This document shows positions 1 to 8,384 of a stretch of DNA of 9,735 bases, one piece after another (position 1 is the stretch's first letter; the number at the start of each line of letters is the position of its first letter). The DNA is taken from contig JBGPIK010000262.1 in the NCBI GenBank assembly GCA_041484845.1, forward strand, positions 1 to 9,735, read 5' to 3'. Origin of the DNA: JBGPIK01 sp041484845 (GTDB taxonomy: Bacteria > Desulfobacterota > Binatia > UBA9968). The notes beneath the pieces were generated by a model. That model was not told the origin of the DNA, searched no databases, and saw nothing but the letters and a program-made list of their open reading frames with translations. The translations under genes and the position numbers were made by a program.

Positions 1-3000
1 TAGCCGTTTGAACAGTTCCTGCCGCCGAAGGCCGTTGGTATCGAGATACTCGTCGACTTTCGACAATTCACCTGCTCTCCAGAGATGCATCAAGCAGTGA
101 ACCCGGTCGATCAATGGAACAGGTTTGCCTCCTGGAGCTTCATATCCAAGGGAGCGGCTTTTTCTTTGTGCCCAGGTTTTAAGCTTCACTTTGCTACCGG
201 AATCTTCCTCGATATCGGCGTCACATTCGGCATCTGCATCCGCCTCTTCGTCGTCTGCTTCATCCGCTGATTTTCCTTTGCTGAAACTGATTAGGCCCCA
301 AGTATCTGCAAGTTCCCTATCGGAAACGCCACATGAAATCGCGTACAGGATGCATGCTCCGGCTGGCGCCTCTTCGAGATGGAAATCGTTGCGATGAAGT
401 AAATAATAGGCCGTTGGCTCATCCAACCTCTCAGCAATCGCGAGGTCGTCAATACCCTCTTGATCACCGGCAAGCACTCTACCGACAACAAAATCCACGA
501 CCATACGACGAACTTGGGTAAGAAATTCAGATACGCTCATGAGTTGCCCAGGGTCGTTGGCCTTCTTAACAACGGGATGTTCACTGTAGGCTTCCAGGGC
601 AGGCCCAGTCGCGGCCCAAACAAAATCAGGTCCCCTTATCCCAGCATCCCAAAACTCTCGCAGTTGGTTCTGAATTTTTGTTCGCATTTCGTCTAAGACC
701 TGGTTATCCCATCCAGGGCGTGCAGCAATGGCTCGCTTCCTACAGACAAGCCAAACCGAAGAAGATAGCGATGCGCGACCGTAGTTGCGAACTCCACCGC
801 GCATTTCTGTAGCGATTGGCCAACTCCCGCAGACAACAAACCCGGCCCTAATTATTGCTGACACTAGTGTTTCCCACGCATCTGGTTGTTTGTGCGCAAA
901 CACTATTACCATTCTACCTTCTGGCGCTAATCCTTGGTGGCAAGCATGAAACGCACGAAACATTCCGTTTTCGTAGGTCGCTTTAGACTTTTGTGCGTCA
1001 CCACTAAATCGACTCGAGTCGTCGATTAGCTCGCCGTCGTTCCGCTCGTAATCCCATTTAGGAGCCAAAGGCTTGTCAAACACCCGCTCCATCTCAGCAG
1101 AAGTTTTTCCAAGTACTCGCCGCAACCAAATATAGAAAAAATCCATAAGATCAGAATACGGGATTGCATCGTAATATGGCGGATCGGTGACAATGATATC
1201 CCAACCGGTCCCGTTCGTCGTTGTCGCGGAACGACATGACACGTTTGGTTTGTGGATTGTCAATGCACTGGATGAGAGCATTGAGGTAAGTACTCGACTT
1301 ACGTTTTGAACAGCCCCTTGAAAAAACCGGTCGAGGGGAACCAAAGGAGCGCCTTCCGCAAAATCCCACGTTATGGGAAGAGCGAAACGCAGAAACGTTT
1401 GCTTAACTTCCTCCGCAACAGGCTCCCAAATGCATATGTTACTTAAATAGTTTGCGGCCCGGTCGATACAACAGGCGAGATAGGCAATGACGGCTTCGTG
1501 CAGCTCGTTGGAGGAGTCCACTTCAGGAAGTTTTTGGACAGCTCTCACTAAAACTCCAAGCGCCAACAGCTGTCGCGGCGTAAAAAGCATTTTCCATTCC
1601 TTAAACCCGTATCCATCTACGGAGAAAGCACGACTGGCGCCGTTACCTCCTTTCGGCGTAGGTTCTTTAGGCAAACCAAAAGGAATCTGCGCGAATATAT
1701 CTGGCGTCATGTTCTCCGCTGATTTGGCCATTTGGAGTTCGTGTAATTCGGGCAGCCGATACGCTTTCCCAACTTGATCCTGAACGACTGCAACAGTGTT
1801 GACGACGTTGATCCGTCCGGCTTGGCCCTCGTAGCGAATATCTTCCATCGTCATAATCGCCGGGCAGCATGGACACTTAGCCCCGGAACGTGACATCGTT
1901 CCTGCGCTTAGTCGCTTGTCGTGTTCGCGCCGTTGAGCCGTGTTTCCACCCCGAACTTGTACATTTGTCTCTATACCAAATATGACACCGGTCTTATCAG
2001 TATTCGGCTGCATCGTGAGAAGCACGCGCTTCTTGGCATTCTTACAAAGCCACCGAGTTTTAACCAGCGGGATTGTCGCGCGGCAATTCTTACACGTCAC
2101 GGTTCTTGCCCATAAATAAGCCACTGTCGGCTTACTTATCCAACGGGGATTTTGTTTATCTCGAAGATATTCCGCGCTGAACTCTGCGTTAAGTAACTCT
2201 ATATTTGGCGCACCGTTCTCCTTAATGGGAACTAAACGTATAGGCTGCTTTTCGTAAGACTTAGGGTTTTTCAAATCGAGAGGCTCAAACTCAGCATAAG
2301 TTGGATAGTAACGAGCAAGCTCTCTTCGGGCCTCATCAAGTACCCACCGCCCCCACGCTCGTACATGCCATGACAGGTCAGCCTTCGGTACACGGTTTGA
2401 GTCGTCATTGTCTTTAAGAAACAGATCTTCAGCGAATTTTTCCTTCTGCTTCTTAGTTTGTTTCGTTCTACCGGCCAGATGCGGATGCGCCTTATAGAAC
2501 TCGTTCATAAAGTCTTCGTTGTGAAGTATGAAATCAGGCAGTGGATATGTTTTACCGGCGAGCTTTTGCGGATATTCGAGCGTGCATTTCAGGATGAACC
2601 ACGCGACCGGGTTGATATCGACAGCAGTCACGTCACACCCAAGCCGCATCGCTTCAAGCGGAATTGCACCGCCACCAGCGAATGGATCGAACACTTTCGG
2701 AGCGCGGCCACCGTAGGCTTTGCGGATTTCCTGTCTGAACCATTCCAAATCTTCTTTGTTCTCCGTCTCCCGACCCCAATGCAAAATGCCGCCTTCGGTA
2801 ACTTCCTTGTCCCGTTCCACGGTCTCACCGTTCGGCATCTTTTTCTTTTCAACCTTCTTTACAACCTTGCCGCCAATCTTTTCGCAAAGTTCCTTTCGCT
2901 TTTCGGGCGTACCGGGATCCGACAAGAGGGTAGCAATAAGCGCCGCCCGACAAGCCGCCAATGGCCGCCGCGCCGGCCAGATATGCAGCGTAGAAATATG

Positions 3001-3090
3001 CCCATGCCGCACATTTTTCTCATGGACCGAGTCCAAAGACGCCTGCTTCAGCGGAAATGCGTGTTCGATCAAGCGGGAAGTATCGTTCAT
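1..3090 (-). CDS. DUF1156-type adenine-N6 DNA methyltransferase (C-terminus missing, runs off window)
   Basis: The frame is open from ATG 3088-3090 to position 1 without a stop: 1030 codons, 3' end outside the window. The N-terminus has the DUF1156 signature, with HISTLHIWPARRPLA at residues 31-45. The AdoMet-binding motif DPFAGGG is at 135-141 and the catalytic DPPY at 636-639. DPPY, rather than SPPY, points to N6-adenine transfer. About 500 residues separate the two motifs, which is alpha-class-like order, and this stretch probably contains the target-recognition region. Within it are two CxxC pairs (C333/C336 and C406/C409) that look like a zinc ribbon. A very acidic tract lies at 943-963. 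The start is supported by AAGGAG 10 nt upstream and a 4-nt ATGA overlap with the PIN gene. The inferred role is protective or signalling DNA methylation in a phage-defence system. DUF1156 membership is recognised from memory of the motif; the methyltransferase assignment is firm. Confidence 0.93.
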   Translation of the reverse strand, partial: MNDTSRLIEHAFPLKQASLDSVHEKNVRHGHISTLHIWPARRPLAACRAALIATLLSDPGTPEKRKELCEKIGGKVVKKVEKKKMPNGETVERDKEVTEGGILHWGRETENKEDLEWFRQEIRKAYGGRAPKVFDPFAGGGAIPLEAMRLGCDVTAVDINPVAWFILKCTLEYPQKLAGKTYPLPDFILHNEDFMNEFYKAHPHLAGRTKQTKKQKEKFAEDLFLKDNDDSNRVPKADLSWHVRAWGRWVLDEARRELARYYPTYAEFEPLDLKNPKSYEKQPIRLVPIKENGAPNIELLNAEFSAEYLRDKQNPRWISKPTVAYLWARTVTCKNCRATIPLVKTRWLCKNAKKRVLLTMQPNTDKTGVIFGIETNVQVRGGNTAQRREHDKRLSAGTMSRSGAKCPCCPAIMTMEDIRYEGQAGRINVVNTVAVVQDQVGKAYRLPELHELQMAKSAENMTPDIFAQIPFGLPKEPTPKGGNGASRAFSVDGYGFKEWKMLFTPRQLLALGVLVRAVQKLPEVDSSNELHEAVIAYLACCIDRAANYLSNICIWEPVAEEVKQTFLRFALPITWDFAEGAPLVPLDRFFQGAVQNVSRVLTSMLSSSALTIHKPNVSCRSATTTNGTGWDIIVTDPPYYDAIPYSDLMDFFYIWLRRVLGKTSAEMERVFDKPLAPKWDYERNDGELIDDSSRFSGDAQKSKATYENGMFRAFHACHQGLAPEGRMVIVFAHKQPDAWETLVSAIIRAGFVVCGSWPIATEMRGGVRNYGRASLSSSVWLVCRKRAIAARPGWDNQVLDEMRTKIQNQLREFWDAGIRGPDFVWAATGPALEAYSEHPVVKKANDPGQLMSVSEFLTQVRRMVVDFVVGRVLAGDQEGIDDLAIAERLDEPTAYYLLHRNDFHLEEAPAGACILYAISCGVSDRELADTWGLISFSKGKSADEADDEEADADAECDADIEEDSGSKVKLKTWAQRKSRSLGYEAPGGKPVPLIDRVHCLMHLWRAGELSKVDEYLDTNGLRRQELFKRL

Positions 3091-3680
3091 TTTACGAATG
3101 CTCCTTGGTTCACCATCAGCCGGCATCGGCAAGCTTCCAAATACATTTCGTCGAAGTATTCCGTTAGTGGGCGACCCATTGCTTGATGCTCCTTAATGAT
3201 AGTGTTCTTGTCTGCATCGAACAGATGGCCGATGAAAAAGAGCCAACCAAACAAGTGTGGCGTTGTCTGAATGATGGATTTCTTAAGCACTTCACGGGCC
3301 AGTTTCCTTGCCTTTTGATCATCCGTAAGGAACGCCTGACGAGTCTTGATCGCAAACGCAATTGAGGACAATTCCCCTTTGCCAAGCCGCTTTCGATTTT
3401 CCAGGATCTCTAGGGTTTGCAGATCGGCGATGTCCAAACTGTAGGTTTCAAAAGCCGACTCCAGTCGCGCGGCTCGAAGTCGAGACTTCAATTCTTCGTC
3501 AATCGGATCTGTCATTCTTCTAGACTTGAACAAGCACTCATACAAGACGAAACCAGTGCAGATAAAAGCGACCCCAGCGCCTCGCGCTGTCTTATACAGA
3601 GTACGAGACGAAAGGACATTCCAAACTGCACAAGTGTCAGTGATGTTATGGAGGTGGAAGGAAGAAGGATCAATCGCCAT
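3087..3680 (-). CDS. PIN-domain ribonuclease-like protein, possible toxin
   Basis: This 197-aa protein has a PIN-like acidic set: D15 in the first strand (ITDTCAVWNVL), E48 in FVLYECL, E103 in GKGELSSIAFA, and D120/D121 in FLTDDQKAR. PIN domains are Mg2+-dependent nucleases, and many are VapC-type toxins that cut tRNA or mRNA. A C-terminal extension (about 140-197) containing GHLFDAD and EHQAMGRPL goes beyond a minimal PIN domain and may be subfamily-specific. The gene overlaps the upstream protease gene by 11 nt and the methylase start by 4 nt, so translation is probably coupled. The start is supported by GGAGG 10 nt upstream. Placement directly after an XRE-ImmA/IrrE protease suggests that the protease is its antitoxin or regulator. 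That pairing is inference; the PIN fold assignment rests on motif spacing. Confidence 0.85.
   Translation of the reverse strand: MAIDPSSFHLHNITDTCAVWNVLSSRTLYKTARGAGVAFICTGFVLYECLFKSRRMTDPIDEELKSRLRAARLESAFETYSLDIADLQTLEILENRKRLGKGELSSIAFAIKTRQAFLTDDQKARKLAREVLKKSIIQTTPHLFGWLFFIGHLFDADKNTIIKEHQAMGRPLTEYFDEMYLEACRCRLMVNQGAFVK
3101..3106 (-). promoter_or_regulatory. Ribosome binding site of the methyltransferase gene
   Basis: AAGGAG on the minus strand, 10 nt before ATG 3090. With the ATGA overlap it supports this start, which also begins just before the conserved DUF1156 N-terminus. Confidence 0.7.
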
Positions 3681-4818
3681 GCGCCAACTTCCTCCCGTAA
3701 AGGTCAGCTATTGCAGCAAGCTCTTGCTCGCCTACTAGGAGCATTTCGGCCAGTCTACCAGCTGAAACCAATCCGTTTTCGTAACCTTTAAAACATAATC
3801 CGACATAAGATTCGGAAAGCCCCCGCTGCAACAACTCCTCTTTGCGAAATCGCGTACGTGGAGAAAGATTGTCTGGTAGTTCCGGGTCCAATTTCTGTTC
3901 ACGCGGAATTTTGACGTCTTTAAGTGCGGCAACTTGTGAGTCGCTGATCAATCCTGCATCCCTGAGCGCGTATGCCAACGGTTCTGCGTTGACCATCAGG
4001 CGGACGGCCCATTCGATTAATTTGCTTGGATTCCAGACAGCCGGGTCCGGCACGGCGGTGAGAAACTCTGGCGGCATCAGCAGGTGAGACGCGAAGGTAT
4101 TAGCCCGTATTTCCGAAAGATCATTCTTCTCCCAAGTCGAGAAAGACACGACGAAATCGACTTCATCATCTAGAATTGCGTGGGCCGCCTCATGGCCTGC
4201 CGTAAAGCGTTGGCGAAATACATCCTCGCTATAGTTCACAAGGACGCAGAGTCCGGCCACTGGGTGCCTAACAAACAGTCCGGAAATCGCGCTTTGTCCG
4301 AGTTTCCTGCGAAAGACATGTATCCCGATTTCTCTGAAGTCCTTATAGATATCCCTGGAAACCTCGTTGCGTTTAAGGCCGAGATGCCTGCGCAACGCAA
4401 CGGCAGCATCTTGCGCATGCTGTTTGTAGAAGTTTCCGCGCTTCTTAAATGAAAAAAGACGTCTCTTCGAATCGGACAGGCCGGATAACAAAAATTCTTG
4501 GCACTCGCATAGGAAGAGAAACTCCTGGATAGCCCAACGATCTTCACGGCTTAAGGTCGCACCGTGCATTCGAAACAGCGACTCTGTTTGTTCGAACGAC
4601 GCAAGCTTTTCGTTGGAAATAAAGAACTTGAAGTCGCACTTAAAAAAATCAGCGAGAATGAGCACCTCATCTGCTGAAGGTTCGGCTTGTTTTTCCGCAA
4701 AGGCAGCTAGACGCTCCACTGCAATACCAGTGCTCTGCGCGATTTCGGACAGCGTCACTTCAAGCTGCGCGCAGTATCGCCGAAATTTATCCGCGAACAT
4801 TGCAAGATCGATAGGCAT
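3670..4818 (-). CDS. XRE-family HTH + ImmA/IrrE (COG2856-like) zinc metallopeptidase
   Basis: This 382-aa protein starts with an XRE-like helix-turn-helix at about residues 8-65 (VTLSEIAQSTGIAVERLAAF). The ImmA/IrrE peptidase domain follows, with the zinc motif HEAAH at 209-213 and the probable third ligand E236 in EIRANTFASHLLMPP. A further 120 residues at the C-terminus are predicted helical and fit the long form of the family. Known relatives cut repressors or antitoxins in response to a signal (ImmA in ICEBs1, IrrE in Deinococcus). Many occur beside toxin genes. All catalytic residues are present, so activity is plausible. The start codon shares one base with the helicase stop (TAATG) and has GGAGG 7 nt upstream, a strong coupled site. 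The substrate is unknown; candidates are its own HTH, the helicase HTH or the PIN protein. Confidence 0.93.
   Translation of the reverse strand: MPIDLAMFADKFRRYCAQLEVTLSEIAQSTGIAVERLAAFAEKQAEPSADEVLILADFFKCDFKFFISNEKLASFEQTESLFRMHGATLSREDRWAIQEFLFLCECQEFLLSGLSDSKRRLFSFKKRGNFYKQHAQDAAVALRRHLGLKRNEVSRDIYKDFREIGIHVFRRKLGQSAISGLFVRHPVAGLCVLVNYSEDVFRQRFTAGHEAAHAILDDEVDFVVSFSTWEKNDLSEIRANTFASHLLMPPEFLTAVPDPAVWNPSKLIEWAVRLMVNAEPLAYALRDAGLISDSQVAALKDVKIPREQKLDPELPDNLSPRTRFRKEELLQRGLSESYVGLCFKGYENGLVSAGRLAEMLLVGEQELAAIADLYGRKLAHGD
3691..3695 (-). promoter_or_regulatory. Ribosome binding site of the PIN gene
   Basis: GGAGG (within GGGAGGAAG) on the minus strand, 10 nt before ATG 3680 and inside the end of the protease gene. 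It supports the start that gives the 11-nt overlap. Confidence 0.7.
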
Positions 4819-7800
4819 TATCTCGCCTCCGACGCTTCCATAACCTGCCTCGCACCAATCAACATACTTCCTTTTGCTTTAGCCAGTAGATTTCCAAACG
4901 GGTCCTGCACGCGGGCCAATCTCGGGCTCGGTGTCGCGCAATCGTAGACTGCATAGAGCCAATAACCTTGCCGCATGTTACAGGCTTTGGCCCATTCGTT
5001 CGCTAACACTTCGACTTCGCCTGTTCTCGCGCGACCTTTAACTTCGATGGCGCGTTTTTCGTTGCCTGGTCGAATCGAGAGGAGATCAAAGCCCGGATGA
5101 TCAGGTAAACCGGCTGTACGAGCGAGTTCCGGCGTATGGACGTATTTCACTGTTGCTCCGGCCGCTTCTTCAAACGCCTGCGCGATCTTCATGGCAATCA
5201 TTTCCACATTAGCGTCATGCTGTTCTAGGTCCGCAGGCTCTGACGAGGGCACAACGAGGGCGTGAGCGATGAATGTGATCGGACCGGGCTCGATCAGTTC
5301 GGGCTCGCGGCGCAAAACGGCCAGCGCGTTTTCTCGGCGAGTGGCGAGTAGCCGCTGCTGGAGCTTTACATCCTCAAGAGCCTCGATTGCCCGACGATTG
5401 CCGGTGCGGGCTTTCTCAGATTGCCTGGCGCGAGCGGCGGCAAGCTCTGCTTCTTGGTAGTCAAAACCCCGATTAATAAAATTTTCCTGTTGGGCAACCG
5501 TTTCAAGCAATCGATTCTTGCGGGTCAGCGCCGTTTCTCGTGCCACCCGTTCCGCGAGATAGGCTCGGGCGTTTTCGCTCTGAGCGCTAGCCGCAGCAGC
5601 AAGCCGCTGTGCTGACGCAGGAATCCCGCGGCCGCCTTTGAGAAGCAAAAGATGTTCGATCGGACAGAGCGTAATTTCTGCGCCCTCGTACTGTTTGACG
5701 CCGACGATCCAGCAGTCCAAAACCTCTTCTTTGCTCAATTCATGAAATTCCAAGTCAGCCTTGCGAACGACGGAAAGCAGCGCCATATGAAATAGGTAGG
5801 GCTTTTCGCAGGTCGGGTCGACGAATATCGCGCCGCGTGCCCCTTGGTCCGCCAGACGTTCTGTCACAAGCGAACGAAAACGCTCAAAGACGGGTTCTCC
5901 TGGATGAAGCCAAATCGTATTTTTCGAATCGAGAGGCCGCGACACCGAAAAGTTCTCTCTCGCCTCTCCCGGATATAGCTCCAAAACCTGCAGCAATGGA
6001 TCTATCGATCCGAGGCGGGCCGGGCGAAAAGAAAATATACCTTCCATGTCGCCGTCGACTTCAATGTCAACCAGCGGAGCAGCCTGTTGAATATACTGGC
6101 GGACATAACCTGGCATTAACCGAAAATAGACTTCCCGTTCCAAATCGAGACGAAGACGAGGAAGCTCGGTCGCAACATCCCCACCGGAACCATAAAGAAC
6201 TTTTTCGTGGGCGGTGAGTGCCTCTATCTGCTCTTTGGTGAGACGTCCCTCTAATTCACGATCCAAAGCGCCGGTGCCATCTGTAACTGCTAACTCCATA
6301 TACTTCTTGATCGAGACGTCTTGGAAAATACGACCAATGCAGTCGAAGACCTTGTCTGATTGGAGTTCCTTACGAATCTTTTCCAGTTTGTCGAGGAGGA
6401 CTTTCAGTACTTTGCCTTCCCGCGTCGAGGGAGCAACGAGATTAATAATGATCACCGGATCGTGTTTCTGGAGATAACGATGAATTCGTCCCATGCGCTG
6501 CTCCAGCCGCGCGGGATTCCAGGGCACATCATAGTTGATCATGATCCAGCAGAACTGAAGATTAATGCCTTCGCCCGCCGCGTCCGTGCAAATCAGGAAG
6601 CGAGCGCCACCCTCGCTCACTGGTTTTCGAAATCGCTCCACTTCATCTTCGCGTTGCGTAAAGTCCATGCCGCCGTGAATCTGGGCAATTTGGCCGGTGT
6701 AACCCATGCCGCCGAGACGATTCACCAGAAACTGCAGGGTGTCTCGATGCTCGGTGAAGACAATCAGTTTCTCGTCCGAGAATTTCGGGTCGATCAAGAT
6801 CTCGCGGAGTTTATCGAACTTCGATTCGTGGCCGAGATCGTGCACCTTTCGAGCCAGGGTGAGTAGGATGTGGACTTGTTCCTTCTCAGCCAATAGATCC
6901 GTCAGCGAGGCCGCAACTACTCCTTGGAGTAGCTTGTCCTCGGCAAGTTCGTTCTCCTCTCGACCTTCCGTTGCAGCTTCGTCATCTGCGGTTTTGGAAT
7001 CAAAAACATCGTCGTCTTCGTGGAGACGTTGCTGGAGAGTGATGAGTTGCTCGTTGGTCAACTTGCCGTCCTGCACGTCCGCGATCAGCTTGTCGAGTTT
7101 TTCGATGCGGCGCTCGAATGACCGCAGCAGCGCATACGTCGAGCTTGCTAATCGGCGCTGAAAAACGCTCATCGCGAGTCTCGCGGCCTCACGGTTAAGC
7201 ATCTTGGCGCGATTGTATACGTAACGCAGATATTCCGTAGTCGCGTCGTAAAGAGCTTGTTCGCTCACCTCGCCTTGGGTCAGCTCGTATCCAAGAGTGT
7301 CGGACACCCGCGTGGGATAGAGGGGGCGACCGTCGAGAAGAACCATTTCTTCTTTCGTCCGCCTGATAAAATGAACCCGACGTTGCTCCGGCGGATAGTC
7401 CTCAAAGGCTTCCGGCGTGGCGAGTATCTCGGGTTCCAGCAATCGCCACAGCGCATAATACGGATAGTCCTTGCCCATGTGCGGTGTCGCCGTAAGCAGC
7501 AACAAGTGATAGGCACTCCAGGGCAGGCGCCAGTCTTTGTCTTGGGTTTGGATCCCGGCAAGAGCCTCGGCGAGACAGTAGCGTTCGGTTTTGCGAACAC
7601 GTAGATCGGCGTCGCGACTCGCCGCGAGTTTGTGGGCTTCGTCGAAAATTACGAGGTCGTACGGAATTACACTCGGATCTTTAAGACGAGCGAATACACG
7701 GTCACTACCCAAAGTGTCGACGCTGACGATGACGCGATCGCTGTTCTCACCGACGAACGGGTTCTCCTGGCGAGCATCGTTTCCGCGAATAATACGAAAC

Positions 7801-8384
7801 GGAAGATTGAAAAGGTTCAACAACTCACGGCGCCAGTTCCCAATTAAACCAGCCGGTGGAACAATCAGAATTCTTCGTAGTAGGCGCCGCGATAACATCT
7901 CGCGGATGTAAAGACCGGACATGATGGTCTTACCCGCCCCAGCATCGTCAGCCAACAGGAAACGCAAACGCGGCTGCTTGAGCATGTAATCATATACGGC
8001 GATACGTTGATGAGGCAGTGGATCGATATTGGAAATTTCGGTTGCAAAGGTCGGGTTGGCAAGATGACCGAATGATAGTCGCTCTCCTTCTGCTAAAACC
8101 TTTATGACCTCTGGGTCAGCCGTGAAATCCAAAATCGCCGGGGGCTTATCGTCCTTCCTTCCATATTGAGCTTCTGGATCCCCGACTTCCATCTCCATCT
8201 GGCGAAGACGTTTCCATGAAAGTTGGGATGGCTTTGTTTGTCCGTTCTCCCAACGGTTAACGGTGGCGAAGGAGACACCCAAGCGGTCAGCTAACGCTTG
8301 TTGAGTAAGGTCCCGGCGAGCACGGAACTGCTTGATACGATCCGCGTAGTCGGTACCCGGGCGATAGGATAAATATTCAGCCAT
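4818..8384 (-). CDS. SNF2/RapA-like helicase with N-terminal XRE HTH and C-terminal DUF3883-like domain
   Basis: This is a 1188-aa superfamily 2 ATPase. Domains in order: XRE helix-turn-helix at about 15-55 (QQALADRLGVSFATVNRWENG); Walker A DDAGAGKT 146-153; DEAH box 248-251; TATPH 298-302; a charged linker at about 425-485; LIVFTEHRD 540-548; TDAAGEGINLQ 600-610; arginine-finger motif QRMGRIHR 629-636; an Ala/Glu/Arg-rich probable coiled coil at about 925-1030; and a DUF3883-like domain at about 1098-1172 with D1100 and IEVKG (E1114, K1116). It presumably translocates on double-stranded DNA and acts with the downstream methylase. ATG 8382-8384 was chosen over the in-frame TTG 8421-8423 because that TTG is part of a -35 box and the intervening codons are promoter and palindrome. 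The HTH fused to an SNF2 motor is unusual and suggests autoregulation. Similar motors include DISARM DrmD, but no DUF1998 protein is seen here. Confidence 0.95.
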   Translation of the reverse strand: MAEYLSYRPGTDYADRIKQFRARRDLTQQALADRLGVSFATVNRWENGQTKPSQLSWKRLRQMEMEVGDPEAQYGRKDDKPPAILDFTADPEVIKVLAEGERLSFGHLANPTFATEISNIDPLPHQRIAVYDYMLKQPRLRFLLADDAGAGKTIMSGLYIREMLSRRLLRRILIVPPAGLIGNWRRELLNLFNLPFRIIRGNDARQENPFVGENSDRVIVSVDTLGSDRVFARLKDPSVIPYDLVIFDEAHKLAASRDADLRVRKTERYCLAEALAGIQTQDKDWRLPWSAYHLLLLTATPHMGKDYPYYALWRLLEPEILATPEAFEDYPPEQRRVHFIRRTKEEMVLLDGRPLYPTRVSDTLGYELTQGEVSEQALYDATTEYLRYVYNRAKMLNREAARLAMSVFQRRLASSTYALLRSFERRIEKLDKLIADVQDGKLTNEQLITLQQRLHEDDDVFDSKTADDEAATEGREENELAEDKLLQGVVAASLTDLLAEKEQVHILLTLARKVHDLGHESKFDKLREILIDPKFSDEKLIVFTEHRDTLQFLVNRLGGMGYTGQIAQIHGGMDFTQREDEVERFRKPVSEGGARFLICTDAAGEGINLQFCWIMINYDVPWNPARLEQRMGRIHRYLQKHDPVIIINLVAPSTREGKVLKVLLDKLEKIRKELQSDKVFDCIGRIFQDVSIKKYMELAVTDGTGALDRELEGRLTKEQIEALTAHEKVLYGSGGDVATELPRLRLDLEREVYFRLMPGYVRQYIQQAAPLVDIEVDGDMEGIFSFRPARLGSIDPLLQVLELYPGEARENFSVSRPLDSKNTIWLHPGEPVFERFRSLVTERLADQGARGAIFVDPTCEKPYLFHMALLSVVRKADLEFHELSKEEVLDCWIVGVKQYEGAEITLCPIEHLLLLKGGRGIPASAQRLAAAASAQSENARAYLAERVARETALTRKNRLLETVAQQENFINRGFDYQEAELAAARARQSEKARTGNRRAIEALEDVKLQQRLLATRRENALAVLRREPELIEPGPITFIAHALVVPSSEPADLEQHDANVEMIAMKIAQAFEEAAGATVKYVHTPELARTAGLPDHPGFDLLSIRPGNEKRAIEVKGRARTGEVEVLANEWAKACNMRQGYWLYAVYDCATPSPRLARVQDPFGNLLAKAKGSMLIGARQVMEASEAR
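4826..4830 (-). promoter_or_regulatory. Ribosome binding site of the ImmA/IrrE gene
   Basis: GGAGG on the minus strand, 7 nt before ATG 4818 and inside the last codons of the helicase. Together with the TAATG stop/start junction it fixes this start and indicates translational coupling. Confidence 0.8.

Noticed and set aside
2672..2679. GCTGGTGG on the minus strand, identical to the E. coli Chi site
   Set aside because: It encodes part of the AdoMet-binding glycine motif and the host species is unknown, so an 8-base match is likely chance.
2458..3186. A 242-codon plus-strand frame opposite the methylase N-terminus
   Set aside because: It lies entirely antisense to conserved DUF1156 and AdoMet motifs, lacks recognisable domains and a ribosome site, and is the longest of several antisense shadows here.
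1..8384. Assignment to DISARM
   Set aside because: An SNF2 helicase and adenine methylase fit class 1 DISARM in outline, but no DUF1998 helicase, DrmB or PLD protein is visible, and the methylase is DUF1156-type.
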